Positions 15,623 through 24,590 of a stretch of DNA of 64,000 nt are shown in pieces. The notes beneath the pieces were generated by a model. It did not search any database. It saw nothing but the letters and a program-made list of their open reading frames with translations, and was not told the origin of the DNA. The stretch's first letter is position 1; each line of letters starts with the position of its first letter. The stretch is from HGM04593 sp045660825. Its GTDB lineage: Bacteria; Bacteroidota; Bacteroidia; Bacteroidales; Bacteroidaceae. The position numbers were made by a program, and so were the translations under genes. The stretch spans positions 34,419 to 98,418 of the forward strand of contig JAZREN010000002.1 in NCBI GenBank assembly GCA_045660825.1, written 5' to 3'.

Positions 15623-15672
15623 AAGGTTAAAGGTGTTAAAGGTTTTTCGCTTTCCGTTTTCACCTTTTCGCT
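15603..15672 (+). repeat. Purine-rich repeat overlapping a stop codon
   Basis: Tandem ACTGAAA units followed by GGTTAAAGGTGTTAAAGG, then a pyrimidine-rich part (TTTTCGCTTTCCGTTTTCACC). The stop codon of the preceding gene lies inside it. A related copy in the opposite orientation is at 24534-24590. AAAGGTG/CACCTTT arms make a hairpin possible. Confidence 0.55.
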
Positions 15673-15699
15673 ATAAAAGAATATTGACAATACAATAAT

Positions 15700-17655
15700 A
15701 TGTCCGAAGAGAAAGATTTGGAATTTAACGAGAACAAGGCTGGCGCTGCCGATTATGGTGATGACTCCATACGCCACTTGAGCGATGTGGAGCACATCCG
15801 TCTGCGCCCAGGTATGTACATTGGTAAGTTGGGCGACGGTTCGCAGAGCGACGACGGTATATATGTGCTTCTCAAGGAGGTTGTCGACAACTGTATCGAC
15901 GAGTTCAAGATGGGCTTTGGCAAGCGCATTGAAATAGATATAACAGAGAACCACACGGTGGCTGTACGCGACTATGGTCGCGGTATCCCGCAGGGAATGA
16001 TGATTCAGGCCGTGAGCAAACTGAATACCGGTGCAAAGTATGACGACAAGGTGTTCCAGAAATCGGTAGGTCTGAACGGTGTGGGTCTGAAGGCTGTGAA
16101 TGCGACAAGTACCCAATTCGAGGTACGCAGCTACCGCGAGGGAGTTGTGCGCATTGCCAAGTTTGAGAAGGGTATTCTTGTGAGTGATACCACTGAAAAG
16201 ACAAACGACGAGAACGGTACATACATATCGTTTACACCCGATAATTCGCTTTACCGTAACTACGAGTATCGTGATGCATATATCGAGACGCTCCTCCGCA
16301 ATTATACCTATCTGAACACAGGTCTTGCGATAATGTTCAACGGAAAGCGTATCCTCTCACGCAATGGTCTTGTAGACCTGTTGGGTGACCGCATGACTGC
16401 CGATGCGCTATATCCGATTATCCACCTGAAGGGTGCCGATATTGAGATTGCATTCACACATGCGCATCACCAGTATGGCGAGGAGTATTACTCTTTTGTC
16501 AACGGACAGCATACCTCGCAGGGTGGTACACACCAGAGTGCCTTCAAGGAGTTGGTGGCGCTTACAATACACGATTTCTTCTCGGCCAAGAACTTTGAGT
16601 ACTGCGATATCCGCAACGGTATTGTAGCTGCCATTGCCATCAATATTCAGGAACCTGTGTTTGAGAGCCAGACAAAGGTGAAGCTGGGTTCTACGACTAT
16701 TGCTCCCGATCCGGGCAGTATGAGTGTGAAGAAATTCATTGGAGATTTTGTAAAGGAGGAACTTGATAACTTCCTGCACAAGAACCCCGAAATCAGCGAT
16801 GTCATCCTTTCGAAAATCACAGCATCGGAGAAAGAGCGCAAGGAACTTGCCGGCCTCACAAAGCAGGTGCGCGAAAAGGCGAAGAAAGTGAACCTCCACA
16901 ACCGCAAATTGCGCGACTGTCGCATACACTATAACGATACAAAGGGTGACCGTCTTGCCGAGAGCTGCATTTTCATCACCGAGGGTGACTCGGCCAGCGG
17001 TTCAATCACCAAGAGCCGTGATGCCAATACACAGGCAGTGTTCAGTTTGCGCGGTAAACCGCTCAACTGCTTTGGCTTGAGTCGTGCAGTGGTGTATCAG
17101 AACGAGGAGTTCAACCTTCTGCAGGCTGCGCTTAATATTGAGGATGGTCTTGAGGGTTTGCGATACAACAAGGTTATTGTGGCTACCGATGCCGATGTCG
17201 ACGGTATGCACATCCGTCTTTTGATGATAACATTCTTCCTGCAGTTCTTCCCTGAACTCATAAAGAAAGGCCACGTATATATATTGCAGACTCCGCTGTT
17301 CCGTGTGCGCAACAAACGCAAACTGCCACGTGGCAAGAAGGGTGCCGAGGAACGTAAGGGGCAGAAGGGCGATTTCGAGACAATATACTGCTACAGTGAT
17401 GAGGAGCGCATAGCTGCAATTGAGAAATTGTCGCCGAACCCCGAAATTACCCGATTCAAGGGACTTGGAGAGATATCGCCCGATGAGTTCCGCAATTTCA
17501 TTGGTCCCGATATGCGTCTGGAGCGCGTGGAACTTCATAAGGATGATAAGGTTGAGGATCTCCTTGCATATTACATGGGCAAGAATACAATGGAACGTCA
17601 GAACTTTATCATTGACAATCTTGTAGTAGAGGAGGATAAGGCCGACGAAAACTGA
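15700..17655 (+). CDS. parE: DNA topoisomerase IV subunit B
   Basis: ATPase subunit of topoisomerase IV, which decatenates chromosomes. 651 aa. N-terminal GHKL ATPase: EVVDNCIDEFKMG (Asn/Asp/Glu Mg site), DYGRGIPQGM, and the ATP lid around SVGLNGVGLKAVNATS. The transducer domain follows, then a TOPRIM domain with FITEGDSASGS and ATDADVDGMHIR. The TOPRIM form EGDSASGSITKSRD and the short C-terminus point to ParE rather than GyrB. parC is not in the window. coaD follows after 6 bases and an S41 protease after that, forming an operon. Confidence 0.92.
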   Translation: MSEEKDLEFNENKAGAADYGDDSIRHLSDVEHIRLRPGMYIGKLGDGSQSDDGIYVLLKEVVDNCIDEFKMGFGKRIEIDITENHTVAVRDYGRGIPQGMMIQAVSKLNTGAKYDDKVFQKSVGLNGVGLKAVNATSTQFEVRSYREGVVRIAKFEKGILVSDTTEKTNDENGTYISFTPDNSLYRNYEYRDAYIETLLRNYTYLNTGLAIMFNGKRILSRNGLVDLLGDRMTADALYPIIHLKGADIEIAFTHAHHQYGEEYYSFVNGQHTSQGGTHQSAFKELVALTIHDFFSAKNFEYCDIRNGIVAAIAINIQEPVFESQTKVKLGSTTIAPDPGSMSVKKFIGDFVKEELDNFLHKNPEISDVILSKITASEKERKELAGLTKQVREKAKKVNLHNRKLRDCRIHYNDTKGDRLAESCIFITEGDSASGSITKSRDANTQAVFSLRGKPLNCFGLSRAVVYQNEEFNLLQAALNIEDGLEGLRYNKVIVATDADVDGMHIRLLMITFFLQFFPELIKKGHVYILQTPLFRVRNKRKLPRGKKGAEERKGQKGDFETIYCYSDEERIAAIEKLSPNPEITRFKGLGEISPDEFRNFIGPDMRLERVELHKDDKVEDLLAYYMGKNTMERQNFIIDNLVVEEDKADEN

Positions 17656-17661
17656 TTAGGT

Positions 17662-18108
17662 ATGTCACACACAGCACTTTTTGCAGGGTCGTTCGACCCA
17701 TATACGATAGGTCATCACTCGCTTGTAGAGCGTGCGTTGCAAATGTTTGACAAGGTAGTGATTGCTGTTGGTTGCAACAGCGAAAAGGGTGGCTGTACCA
17801 CGGTCGAAGAGCGTGTAGCAAACATTGCTGCGTGTTATGATGGCGACAGCCGTGTCGAGGTTTGCTCTTACTCCGGCCTTACAATGGATTTCGCACGCGA
17901 AATAGGTGCCGATGTCCTGCTACGTGGTGTACGTAACATAAAGGATTTTGAATATGAGCGCGAACTCGCCGATGTAAACAAACAGATTGGAGGCATTGAC
18001 ACTGTTCTGTTGGTGAGTGAGCCGGGATATTCGTCGGTCAGCAGCAGCGTGGTGCGCGAACTCATGAGATATGGCAAGAATGTGTCGGACTTGTTGCCCG
18101 GCAAGTAA
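17662..18108 (+). CDS. coaD: Phosphopantetheine adenylyltransferase
   Basis: Fourth step of coenzyme A synthesis: 4'-phosphopantetheine plus ATP to dephospho-CoA. 148 aa, typical. The nucleotidyltransferase signature is ALFAGSFDPYTIGHHSLVERA (TxGH variant IGHH at about residues 17-20); further marks are LLRGVRNIKDFEYERELA and the C-terminal SSVSSSVVREL. Six bases after parE and 26 bases before the likely start of the protease gene. Confidence 0.97.
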   Translation: MSHTALFAGSFDPYTIGHHSLVERALQMFDKVVIAVGCNSEKGGCTTVEERVANIAACYDGDSRVEVCSYSGLTMDFAREIGADVLLRGVRNIKDFEYERELADVNKQIGGIDTVLLVSEPGYSSVSSSVVRELMRYGKNVSDLLPGK

Positions 18109-18134
18109 CAAATAATAAAATGCATTATACAATT

Positions 18135-19721
18135 ATGAAAAGAATATTCCTGCTGGCGATGTTGTCAGTGCTCTCTTTTGCTGTCAAGGCACAGCAGATG
18201 CCTGAACATATACTTAAACTTATGTATACAGGCAACATCATAGAGAATTTCTACGTTGATGATTCCGATAACGACAAGATTACCGAGGAGGGCATCAAGG
18301 CTATGCTCAAAGCACTTGATCCGCACTCTACATATACAGACCCAAAGGAGACAAGATCCCTGCTTGAGCAGATGGAGGGCAGCTTCGGTGGCATAGGCAT
18401 TCAGTTCAACATCGTGTCCGATACCTTGTATGTGATCCAAACCACAAACAATGGTCCATCGGAGCGTGCTGGTATACTTCCCGGTGACAGGATTGTTGCG
18501 GTGAATGATACTGCAATTGCCGGTGTGAAAATGGAACGTAGCGACATTATGACACGCTTGCGTGGCGAAAAGGGCACAAAGGTTGAGATTGATGTTGTGC
18601 GCCGTGGTATTGACCGTAAACTGCATTTCAGCCTTGTGCGTGACGACATAAGCACCGAGACTGTTGATGTGGCATATATGATTGACAAGAAGAATGCCTA
18701 TATACGCATTATTTCGTTCGGCGCAAAGACGCACGGCGAGTTTGTGCAGAAACTTGATTCTCTGAAGGCGTGTGGAATGAAGAATCTTATTCTTGACCTC
18801 AGTGGTAATGGTGGTGGCTATCTCACGGCCTCTGTGGGCATACTTGGCGAACTCATTGATGAGGCTAAGCTTGTGGTGTATACGGAGGGAAAGAAAAATC
18901 CACGTTACGATTACTATTCACAAGGCGAGGGCAAGTTCCGCAAGGGAAATCTCGTGGTGATTGTTGATGAGACATCTGCGTCGGCATCAGAGATTCTTGC
19001 CGGTGCCGTGCAGGATTGGGATCGTGGTATCATCGTCGGTCGTCGCACATTCGGTAAAGGACTTGTGCAGCGTCCGTTCCAGTTGCCCGACGGTTCAATG
19101 ATACGTCTTACCATTGCGCGTTACTACACACCAACAGGTCGTTGCATCCAGAAACCCTATGGTGGCGACTCTGTGAAGTATGAGGATGACCTGCTCAACC
19201 GCTATAACAGCGGTGAGATGACAAGTGCCGACAAGATACATTTTCCCGATTCATTGAAGACATACACATTGCGTCTTGGTCGCCCCGTTTATGGCGGTGG
19301 AGGTATCATGCCCGACTATTTTGTACCTCTTGATACAATGCGTTACACCAAGTATCACCGTGCTTTGGCTGCAAAGGGTTGTATAATACAGACCTCGTTG
19401 CGTTACATTGATGACAACCGCGAGAGGCTGCTTGCCGAATATCCTACAATTGACGATTTTGAAAAGCGCTTTGAGGTTGATGATGCTTTTGTTGAGATGC
19501 TTAAGCAGCAGGGTGTCATGGACAGCGTCAAGTTGGAGGGTGGTGACGAGGAGTTCCAGCGTTCGCTCCCGGAACTGAAGCTGCAGTTGAAGCAGCTTGT
19601 AGCGCGCGACCTGTGGAACATGAGCGATTTCATGAAACTCTACAACAAGAACAGTGATATATTCAAAAAGGCTTATGAACTGATAAACGAGAAAAAGTTC
19701 GAGCAACTGATGATTAAATAA
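18135..19721 (+). CDS. S41-family C-terminal processing protease (CtpA/Prc type)
   Basis: Exported serine protease of 528 aa. Signal peptide MKRIFLLAMLSVLSFAVKAQ, which is why ATG 18135 is chosen rather than 18120. PDZ domain at about 80-165 (GGIGIQFNIVSDTLYVIQTT and RAGILPGDRIVAVNDT). The protease core carries LILDLSGNGGGYLTASVGI, the nucleophile Ser in VDETSASASEILAGAV and the Lys base in GRRTFGKGLVQ, the usual Ser-Lys dyad. The C-terminal extension of about 150 residues is helical. Likely role: periplasmic processing or degradation of tagged proteins. A very strong terminator follows. Confidence 0.93.
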   Translation: MKRIFLLAMLSVLSFAVKAQQMPEHILKLMYTGNIIENFYVDDSDNDKITEEGIKAMLKALDPHSTYTDPKETRSLLEQMEGSFGGIGIQFNIVSDTLYVIQTTNNGPSERAGILPGDRIVAVNDTAIAGVKMERSDIMTRLRGEKGTKVEIDVVRRGIDRKLHFSLVRDDISTETVDVAYMIDKKNAYIRIISFGAKTHGEFVQKLDSLKACGMKNLILDLSGNGGGYLTASVGILGELIDEAKLVVYTEGKKNPRYDYYSQGEGKFRKGNLVVIVDETSASASEILAGAVQDWDRGIIVGRRTFGKGLVQRPFQLPDGSMIRLTIARYYTPTGRCIQKPYGGDSVKYEDDLLNRYNSGEMTSADKIHFPDSLKTYTLRLGRPVYGGGGIMPDYFVPLDTMRYTKYHRALAAKGCIIQTSLRYIDDNRERLLAEYPTIDDFEKRFEVDDAFVEMLKQQGVMDSVKLEGGDEEFQRSLPELKLQLKQLVARDLWNMSDFMKLYNKNSDIFKKAYELINEKKFEQLMIK

Positions 19722-19722
19722 C

Positions 19723-19760
19723 AACAAAAGAAGCGCCAAAATTTTAGCGCTTCTTTTGTT
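19723..19760. terminator. Terminator after the S41 protease gene
   Basis: Perfect 14-bp stem AACAAAAGAAGCGC / GCGCTTCTTTTGTT (19723-19736 with 19747-19760) with the AAAATTTT loop region; works in both directions and also serves the methyltransferase gene ending at 19830. Confidence 0.88.
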
Positions 19761-19829
19761 ATATATGCCTGTTTTAAAATCAAATCATCTTATTGGTCCT
19801 CTGGTACAGCGCGTTGATAAGATGTTACT

Positions 19830-20996
19830 TTAGGCTTTCTTGCACAAGATAAGTGCCTTGCTGTCATCGTTCAAGGTTGTTGCAAAGATGTAATTCTCAC
19901 CGCCATCGGTCAGTTTCAGGCGCTTGCGCAACAGCTGTACGCTCTCGGGAAAATTACGCACGGTGATGTTGGCTTTTCCCAACGATTGCACACTCTTTAT
20001 GTCGGCCTTTGAGAATCCCAATACCTCAACAATCTCAAATATGCGTCCTGGAAAGTCGTGGATGTGTTCGTTGGATGTGTAAAGATGGCTGTTGGGGTGC
20101 AGTTTGTCCACGTGGTAGTGGCTTGACAGGCTCTTGGGGCAGCCGGCCTTCTGCACGCTGGCGTTGGGTTCATAAAGGTACTTACCAACTTCGCTGCAAT
20201 ATGATGTGCTTGCGAAATCTTCCTTGTCCTGTGTGAACGAGAATATCTGTGTGCTCTCTTTCAATATGTTCACACAATGGGTAGTGAAACCTGTGAAATC
20301 GCCGCTGTTGAGTATGATGAGCAACTCCTTGCATTCGTTGTTGACCGATACAATGTGTACTGAGCTGACATGCTGCAATTGACGGCATGCCATTGTTATG
20401 TCGAGCATTGGTGAGCACTTTATCATTGCCATATCGGCTTTTGACAGCAGGTCAAGTCCTACAACGTTGGGTTCGCAGTCGCTCAATGCCACAACCTTGC
20501 GCCCGTCGCCGTCGCGTCGTGCCGGGTCAACAAAAATCCAGTCAAGGTGCGGCAGTGATTCAAACAGCTCCTCGCTATTGCCGTTCATCACCTTTGCGTC
20601 TTCCAATCCAAGTAGTGAAAAGTTCGCTGTGGCAATGTCGCACAAAGTCTTGTTGCGCTCAATGTAGAATGCCTCGTTGAAATTGCGTGCCATGTAGCTG
20701 AAGTCGATGCCGAAACCTCCTGTGAGGTCGGCAAACCTCTTGCCTTTAACTTGCTTGGCCTTGTATTTTGCTGTCTTTTCGCTTGAACACTGCTCCATAG
20801 AAATTTTGGGAGGATAGATGATGCCTTCCACGGCAGCCCACGTGGGCAACTTTTCGCGTGCTTGTTGCCAGCCCTCAATCTGCGTGACTGCCTCGCGCAT
20901 GTCCACGGTGGGGTAGCGCCCGGCCTGTAAGGCCAGCGTGCGCACATCCTCCTCGTGGTGCTGTGCTATGAACTCTATGGTAGCGTCGTCAAGCAT
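19830..20996 (-). CDS. Class I SAM-dependent methyltransferase with THUMP-like C-terminal domain
   Basis: 388 aa cytoplasmic protein. An N-terminal helical segment (1-75) is followed by a Rossmann methyltransferase core: SAM motif FADLTGGFGIDFSYMARNF (about residues 88-106), acidic motif FYIERN, and the catalytic-type motif WIFVDPARRDGDGRKV. The C-terminal 90 residues (LGKANITVRNFPESVQLLRK) match the THUMP-like domain that Bacteroidetes proteins of this type carry, suggesting RNA as substrate. The YqaE peptide gene ends 10 bases upstream on the same strand. Confidence 0.87.
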   Translation of the reverse strand: MLDDATIEFIAQHHEEDVRTLALQAGRYPTVDMREAVTQIEGWQQAREKLPTWAAVEGIIYPPKISMEQCSSEKTAKYKAKQVKGKRFADLTGGFGIDFSYMARNFNEAFYIERNKTLCDIATANFSLLGLEDAKVMNGNSEELFESLPHLDWIFVDPARRDGDGRKVVALSDCEPNVVGLDLLSKADMAMIKCSPMLDITMACRQLQHVSSVHIVSVNNECKELLIILNSGDFTGFTTHCVNILKESTQIFSFTQDKEDFASTSYCSEVGKYLYEPNASVQKAGCPKSLSSHYHVDKLHPNSHLYTSNEHIHDFPGRIFEIVEVLGFSKADIKSVQSLGKANITVRNFPESVQLLRKRLKLTDGGENYIFATTLNDDSKALILCKKA

Positions 20997-21006
20997 CTTG
21001 CTCCAA

Positions 21007-21159
21007 TCAGTTCTTGTTGAGTATTACAAGTGCGCCAATAACGCCTGGAACCCAACAGCAGCCTGTCAGCAATAGAACTATAAGGAACGAACCGCATCCT
21101 TTGTCTATGACAGCGAGCGGTGGAAAGAAAATAGCTAAAATGGCTCTAAGCAGTGACAT
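21007..21159 (-). CDS. YqaE/Pmp3-family small membrane protein
   Basis: 50 aa with two hydrophobic helices: MSLLRAILAIFFPPLAVIDK then CGSFLIVLLLTGCCWVPGVI and a short tail ending ALVILNKN. The FFPPLAV segment and the GxxPGxIxA-like second helix identify the Pmp3/UPF0057 family, which in yeast and bacteria influences membrane potential and stress tolerance. Its ATG is the complement of 21157-21159. It precedes the methyltransferase gene by 10 bases on the same strand. Confidence 0.9.
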   Translation of the reverse strand: MSLLRAILAIFFPPLAVIDKGCGSFLIVLLLTGCCWVPGVIGALVILNKN

Positions 21160-21302
21160 GTCTTTAATGTTTAGATGTTTATACCTTAAGTTATATCAGT
21201 TGAGGGAAAATTGTATTTCCGCTATAAAAGTACAATGTAAATGTTTGCTATGCAAGTTTTTTATTCTTGATTCTTGCTTAAGGAATATTAGTGTCATCAT
21301 GA

Positions 21303-21334
21303 CAAAAAGCGTCTGCCCCGTAAGGAGCAGACGC
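21303..21334 (-). terminator. Terminator of pckA
   Basis: Stem GCGTCTGC / GCAGACGC (21309-21316 with 21327-21334); read on the minus strand it is followed by TTTTTG. It lies 22 bases after the pckA stop codon. Confidence 0.88.
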
Positions 21335-21356
21335 CGTATTTAGGTTTAAGCGTTTA

Positions 21357-22958
21357 TTAGAGCTTTGGACCTGCTGCAACGAGAGCCTTACCAGCCTCAT
21401 TGCCTGTGTACTTGGTGAAGTTCTTGATGAAACGGCCAGCCAAGTCAAGTGCCTTCTCCTCCCACTGAGCTGCGTCAGCGTATGTGTCGCGTGGGTCGAG
21501 GATTGCAGGATCAACACCAGGCAACTCTGTTGGAACAACAAAGTCGAAGTGTGGGATAACCTTTGTAGGAGCTGTATCGATTGAGCCATCGAGGATAGCG
21601 TCGATGATACCACGTGTATCCTTGATAGAGATACGCTTGCCGGTACCGTTCCAACCTGTGTTAACGAGGTATGCCTTAGCACCGTTCTTCTCCATCTTCT
21701 TAACCAACTCCTCACCATACTTTGTTGGGTGCAAGCTCAAGAATGCAGCACCGAAGCAAGCTGAGAATGTTGGAGTAGGCTCAGTGATACCGCGCTCTGT
21801 ACCAGCCAACTTAGCGGTGAAGCCGCTGAGGAAGTAGTACTGTGTCTGCTCTGGGTTCAAGATTGAAACTGGAGGCAATACACCGAACGCATCAGCTGAC
21901 AAGAAGATAACCTTCTTTGCAGGAGCTGCCATTGAACCAGGCTTGATGTTGTTGATGTGGTTGATTGGGTAAGATACACGAGTGTTCTCTGTGACGCTCT
22001 TGTCTGCGAAGTCGATCTTGCCGTTAGCGTCAACAGTTACGTTCTCGAGAAGTGCATCGCGCTTGATAGCGTTGAAGATATCTGGCTCGCTCTCTTTGTC
22101 GAGGTTGATAACCTTAGCGTAGCAACCGCCCTCGAAGTTGAACACTGAGTCGTCGTCCCAACCGTGCTCGTCGTCACCGATAAGCATGCGCTTTGGATCT
22201 GTAGAAAGAGTTGTCTTACCTGTACCTGACAAACCGAAGAAGATAGCTGTCTCGCCCTTCTCGTTAGTGTTTGCTGAGCAGTGCATTGAAGCGATGCCCT
22301 GGAGTGGCAAGTAGTAGTTCATCATTGAGAACATACCCTTCTTCATCTCACCACCATACCATGTGTTGAGGATGATCTGCTCCTTAGATGTCAAGTTGAA
22401 TACAACTGCTGTCTCTGAGTTCAAACCGAGCTCCTTGTAGTTAGCAACTGCTGCCTTAGAAGCGTTGTATACTACGAAGTCTGGCTCGCCGAATGCCTCG
22501 AGCTCCTCAGCTGTAGGACGGATGAACATGTTTGTCACAAAGTGAGCCTGCCATGCTACCTCCATGATGAAGCGAACCTTCAAACGTGTAGCAGGGTTAG
22601 CGCCGCAGAATGCGTCAACAATGAACAACTTCTTGTTAGAGAGCTCCTTTGTAGCAATCTCCTTCAATACGTTCCAAGCCTCTGTTGTAACAGGCTTGTT
22701 GTCGTTCTTGTACTCCTCTGATGTCCACCATACAGTGTTCTCTGATGTTGCATCCTTAACGATGAACTTATCCTTAGGAGAACGACCTGTGTAAACAGCT
22801 GTCATTACGTTTACTGCGCCAAGCTCTGTAACCTGACCTACTTCAAAACCCTCAAGACCGGGCTTTGTCTCCTCTGCGAACAACTGCTCGTAAGAAGGAT
22901 TGTGAAGAATCTCCACAGCACCGGTGATACCATACTTGGTAAGATCTAATGTTGCCAT
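21357..22958 (-). CDS. pckA: Phosphoenolpyruvate carboxykinase (ATP)
   Basis: Interconverts oxaloacetate and PEP with ATP/ADP; in Bacteroidales it mainly works toward oxaloacetate for succinate/propionate formation. 533 aa, normal. Visible motifs: YTGRSPKDKFIV, FCGANPATRLKVRFI, NTWYGGEMKKGMF, the P-loop FGLSGTGKTTLS (residues 241-252), the kinase-2 segment LIGDDEHGWDDDSVFNFEGG with metal-binding Asp, and GWNGTGKRISIKDTR. All are intact. It has its own promoter and terminator and is divergent from the GH130 gene. The high-expression codon bias (few rare codons) fits a central-metabolism enzyme. Confidence 0.98.
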   Translation of the reverse strand: MATLDLTKYGITGAVEILHNPSYEQLFAEETKPGLEGFEVGQVTELGAVNVMTAVYTGRSPKDKFIVKDATSENTVWWTSEEYKNDNKPVTTEAWNVLKEIATKELSNKKLFIVDAFCGANPATRLKVRFIMEVAWQAHFVTNMFIRPTAEELEAFGEPDFVVYNASKAAVANYKELGLNSETAVVFNLTSKEQIILNTWYGGEMKKGMFSMMNYYLPLQGIASMHCSANTNEKGETAIFFGLSGTGKTTLSTDPKRMLIGDDEHGWDDDSVFNFEGGCYAKVINLDKESEPDIFNAIKRDALLENVTVDANGKIDFADKSVTENTRVSYPINHINNIKPGSMAAPAKKVIFLSADAFGVLPPVSILNPEQTQYYFLSGFTAKLAGTERGITEPTPTFSACFGAAFLSLHPTKYGEELVKKMEKNGAKAYLVNTGWNGTGKRISIKDTRGIIDAILDGSIDTAPTKVIPHFDFVVPTELPGVDPAILDPRDTYADAAQWEEKALDLAGRFIKNFTKYTGNEAGKALVAAGPKL

Positions 22959-23395
22959 AATTCTGAAAATAAATTATTAGTTAACGTTTCTTTTTATTTC
23001 ACTTTTTTGAGCACTTCCGGCGCCTATTTATGTAAATTGCCGAAATTCTCCCAATGCAAATATATGTCTTTTTATTTAATACCCAAAACTAATTAAGGAA
23101 AAATTTCCGTAATAGCTGAAAAAAAAGTGTTTTTTGCCTTTTTTTGCTACTTTTTTTACTCTCCGCTGCTTTGATTTTTGTCGTTTTGTATCGATTTGTA
23201 TGTTTTTAATGTTAATGGATTCGGGTGAAAAACTTGCATTTGGTTCTGTAAAATTTGATAATTCTGACATTTTGTATTTTCTTCCTTTTTCTGCATGGAT
23301 GTGCAGTTTTTTTCTTCAAATATTCTTTCTTAATATAAAATTATTATCTTCGCGGTGGTAACAAGCAAAAAACAACTGAATAAAACATTATAGTT
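22959..23395. other. 437-base intergenic region between pckA and the GH130 gene
   Basis: A+T-rich spacer between divergent genes. It holds the pckA promoter (23057-23087) and a possible -7 element TATCTTCG (23345-23352) for the GH130 gene. The middle part has long T-runs (23120-23160). A 75-codon frame at 23134-23361 has no support. I see no RNA gene. Confidence 0.6.
23057..23087 (-). promoter_or_regulatory. Promoter of pckA
   Basis: On the minus strand TTTG (23087-23084), a 19-base spacer and TATATTTG (23064-23057). It would give a leader of about 90 bases. Confidence 0.72.
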
Positions 23396-24367
23396 ATGAG
23401 CGAGAAAATTACTATGCCCTGGGAAGAGCGCTCCGAGGGCTGCAATGATGTCATGTGGCGATACTCAAAGAACCCTGTTATAGGCCGTTATGCAATCCCC
23501 ACTTCAAACAGTGTCTTCAACAGCGCTGTAGTGCCTTTTGGTGATGGCTATGCAGGTGTGTTCCGTTGCGACAACAAGGCTGTGCAGATGAATATCTTTG
23601 CCGGTTTCAGCAAGGATGGTATCAACTGGGAGATTGAGCATGAACCAATTGTGTTCAAGGCCGGTAACACCGAGATGATTGAGTCGGAATACAAGTACGA
23701 TCCACGTGTCACATGGATTGAGGACCGCTATTGGATTACATGGTGCAACGGCTATCATGGACCAACCATCGGTATTGCATATACATTCGACTTCAAGGAG
23801 TTTTTCCAGTGCGAGAATGCCTTCTTGCCATTCAACCGCAATGGCGTGTTGTTCCCCGAGAAGATTAACGGCAAGTATGCTATGCTCAGCCGTCCAAGCG
23901 ACAATGGTCACACTCCATTCGGTGATATCTACATCAGCTATAGTCCCGACATGAAATATTGGGGTGAGCACCGTTGTGTGATGAAAGTGACTCCATTCCC
24001 TGAGAGCGCATGGCAGTGTACAAAGATTGGTGCCGGCTCTGTGCCCATTCTCACCGACGAGGGTTGGTTACTCTTCTATCATGGTGTAATAACTACCTGC
24101 AACGGTTTCCGTTATTCAATGGGTGCTGCTTTGCTCGATAAGAACGACCCATCGAAAGTGCTCTACCGCACAAAACCTTATCTGCTTGCGCCTGCGGCTC
24201 CTTATGAACTTGCCGGTGATGTGCCCAACGTGGTGTTCCCATGTGCCGCACTCCACGATGGTGACAAGGTGGCTGTATACTACGGCGCTGCCGATACTGT
24301 TGTGGGTATGGCATTCGGTTATATCAGCGAAATCATAGATTTCATGAAAAAAAATAGCTGCAAATAA
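23396..24367 (+). CDS. GH130 family glycoside phosphorylase (beta-mannoside phosphorylase)
   Basis: Cytoplasmic five-bladed propeller enzyme of 323 aa that splits beta-mannosides with inorganic phosphate to give mannose-1-phosphate. GH130 features: YSKNPVIGRYAIPTSNSVFN at the N-terminus, WEIEHEPIVF, YDPRVTWIEDRYWITWCN with the catalytic-Asp region, and KIGAGSVPILTDEGWLLFYHG. The length fits the GH130_2-like group acting on beta-1,4-mannooligosaccharides or the Man-GlcNAc core of N-glycans rather than the longer mannosylglucose phosphorylases (inference). It is monocistronic, ending at a strong hairpin, but lies 6 kb from the GH5/GH92 mannosidase operon and may share its pathway. Confidence 0.88.
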   Translation: MSEKITMPWEERSEGCNDVMWRYSKNPVIGRYAIPTSNSVFNSAVVPFGDGYAGVFRCDNKAVQMNIFAGFSKDGINWEIEHEPIVFKAGNTEMIESEYKYDPRVTWIEDRYWITWCNGYHGPTIGIAYTFDFKEFFQCENAFLPFNRNGVLFPEKINGKYAMLSRPSDNGHTPFGDIYISYSPDMKYWGEHRCVMKVTPFPESAWQCTKIGAGSVPILTDEGWLLFYHGVITTCNGFRYSMGAALLDKNDPSKVLYRTKPYLLAPAAPYELAGDVPNVVFPCAALHDGDKVAVYYGAADTVVGMAFGYISEIIDFMKKNSCK

Positions 24368-24390
24368 ATTCATTTGTTTGGCTTATAATA

Positions 24391-24424
24391 ATTTACAGGG
24401 TGGCAAATTTGCCACCCTGTAAAT
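24391..24424 (+). terminator. Terminator of the GH130 gene
   Basis: Perfect 34-nt palindrome: ATTTACAGGGTGGC and its complement (24391-24404 with 24411-24424) around AAATTT. Confidence 0.75.
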
Positions 24425-24432
24425 GTTGAATG

Positions 24433-24460
24433 TGTCATTCTGAACGGAGTGAAGAATCTT
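24433..24460 (+). repeat. Dispersed intergenic repeat of TGTCATTCTGA type
   Basis: TGTCATTCTGAACGGAGTGA followed by AGAATCTT. This motif is a well-known kind of interspersed repeat in Bacteroidetes and other genomes. A relative with both arms is at 27723-27801. Confidence 0.55.
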
Positions 24461-24533
24461 ACTCCCTCAAATGTATGTGTGTTGTCGCCCCCTCGCTTTT
24501 ATTAATTGTTGCTTTTACAACATCGGCTTACTC

Positions 24534-24590
24534 GCAGTTTTCACCTTTCAGTTTTCCGCTTTAACCTTTCCCTTTTCCGCTCTCTTCCAA
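24534..24590 (-). repeat. Purine-rich repeat overlapping the RND pump stop codon
   Basis: Read on the minus strand: GGAAGAGAGCGGAAAAGGGA, then AAGGTTAAAGCGG and AAAACTGAAAGGTG. It shares ACTGAAAGG and GGTTAAAG blocks with the repeat at 15603-15672; the stop codon of the pump gene and its last codons (ESGKGKG) lie in it. Confidence 0.5.

Noticed and set aside
23134..23361. 75-aa frame between pckA and GH130
   Set aside because: Composition follows T-runs; it overlaps the putative GH130 promoter.
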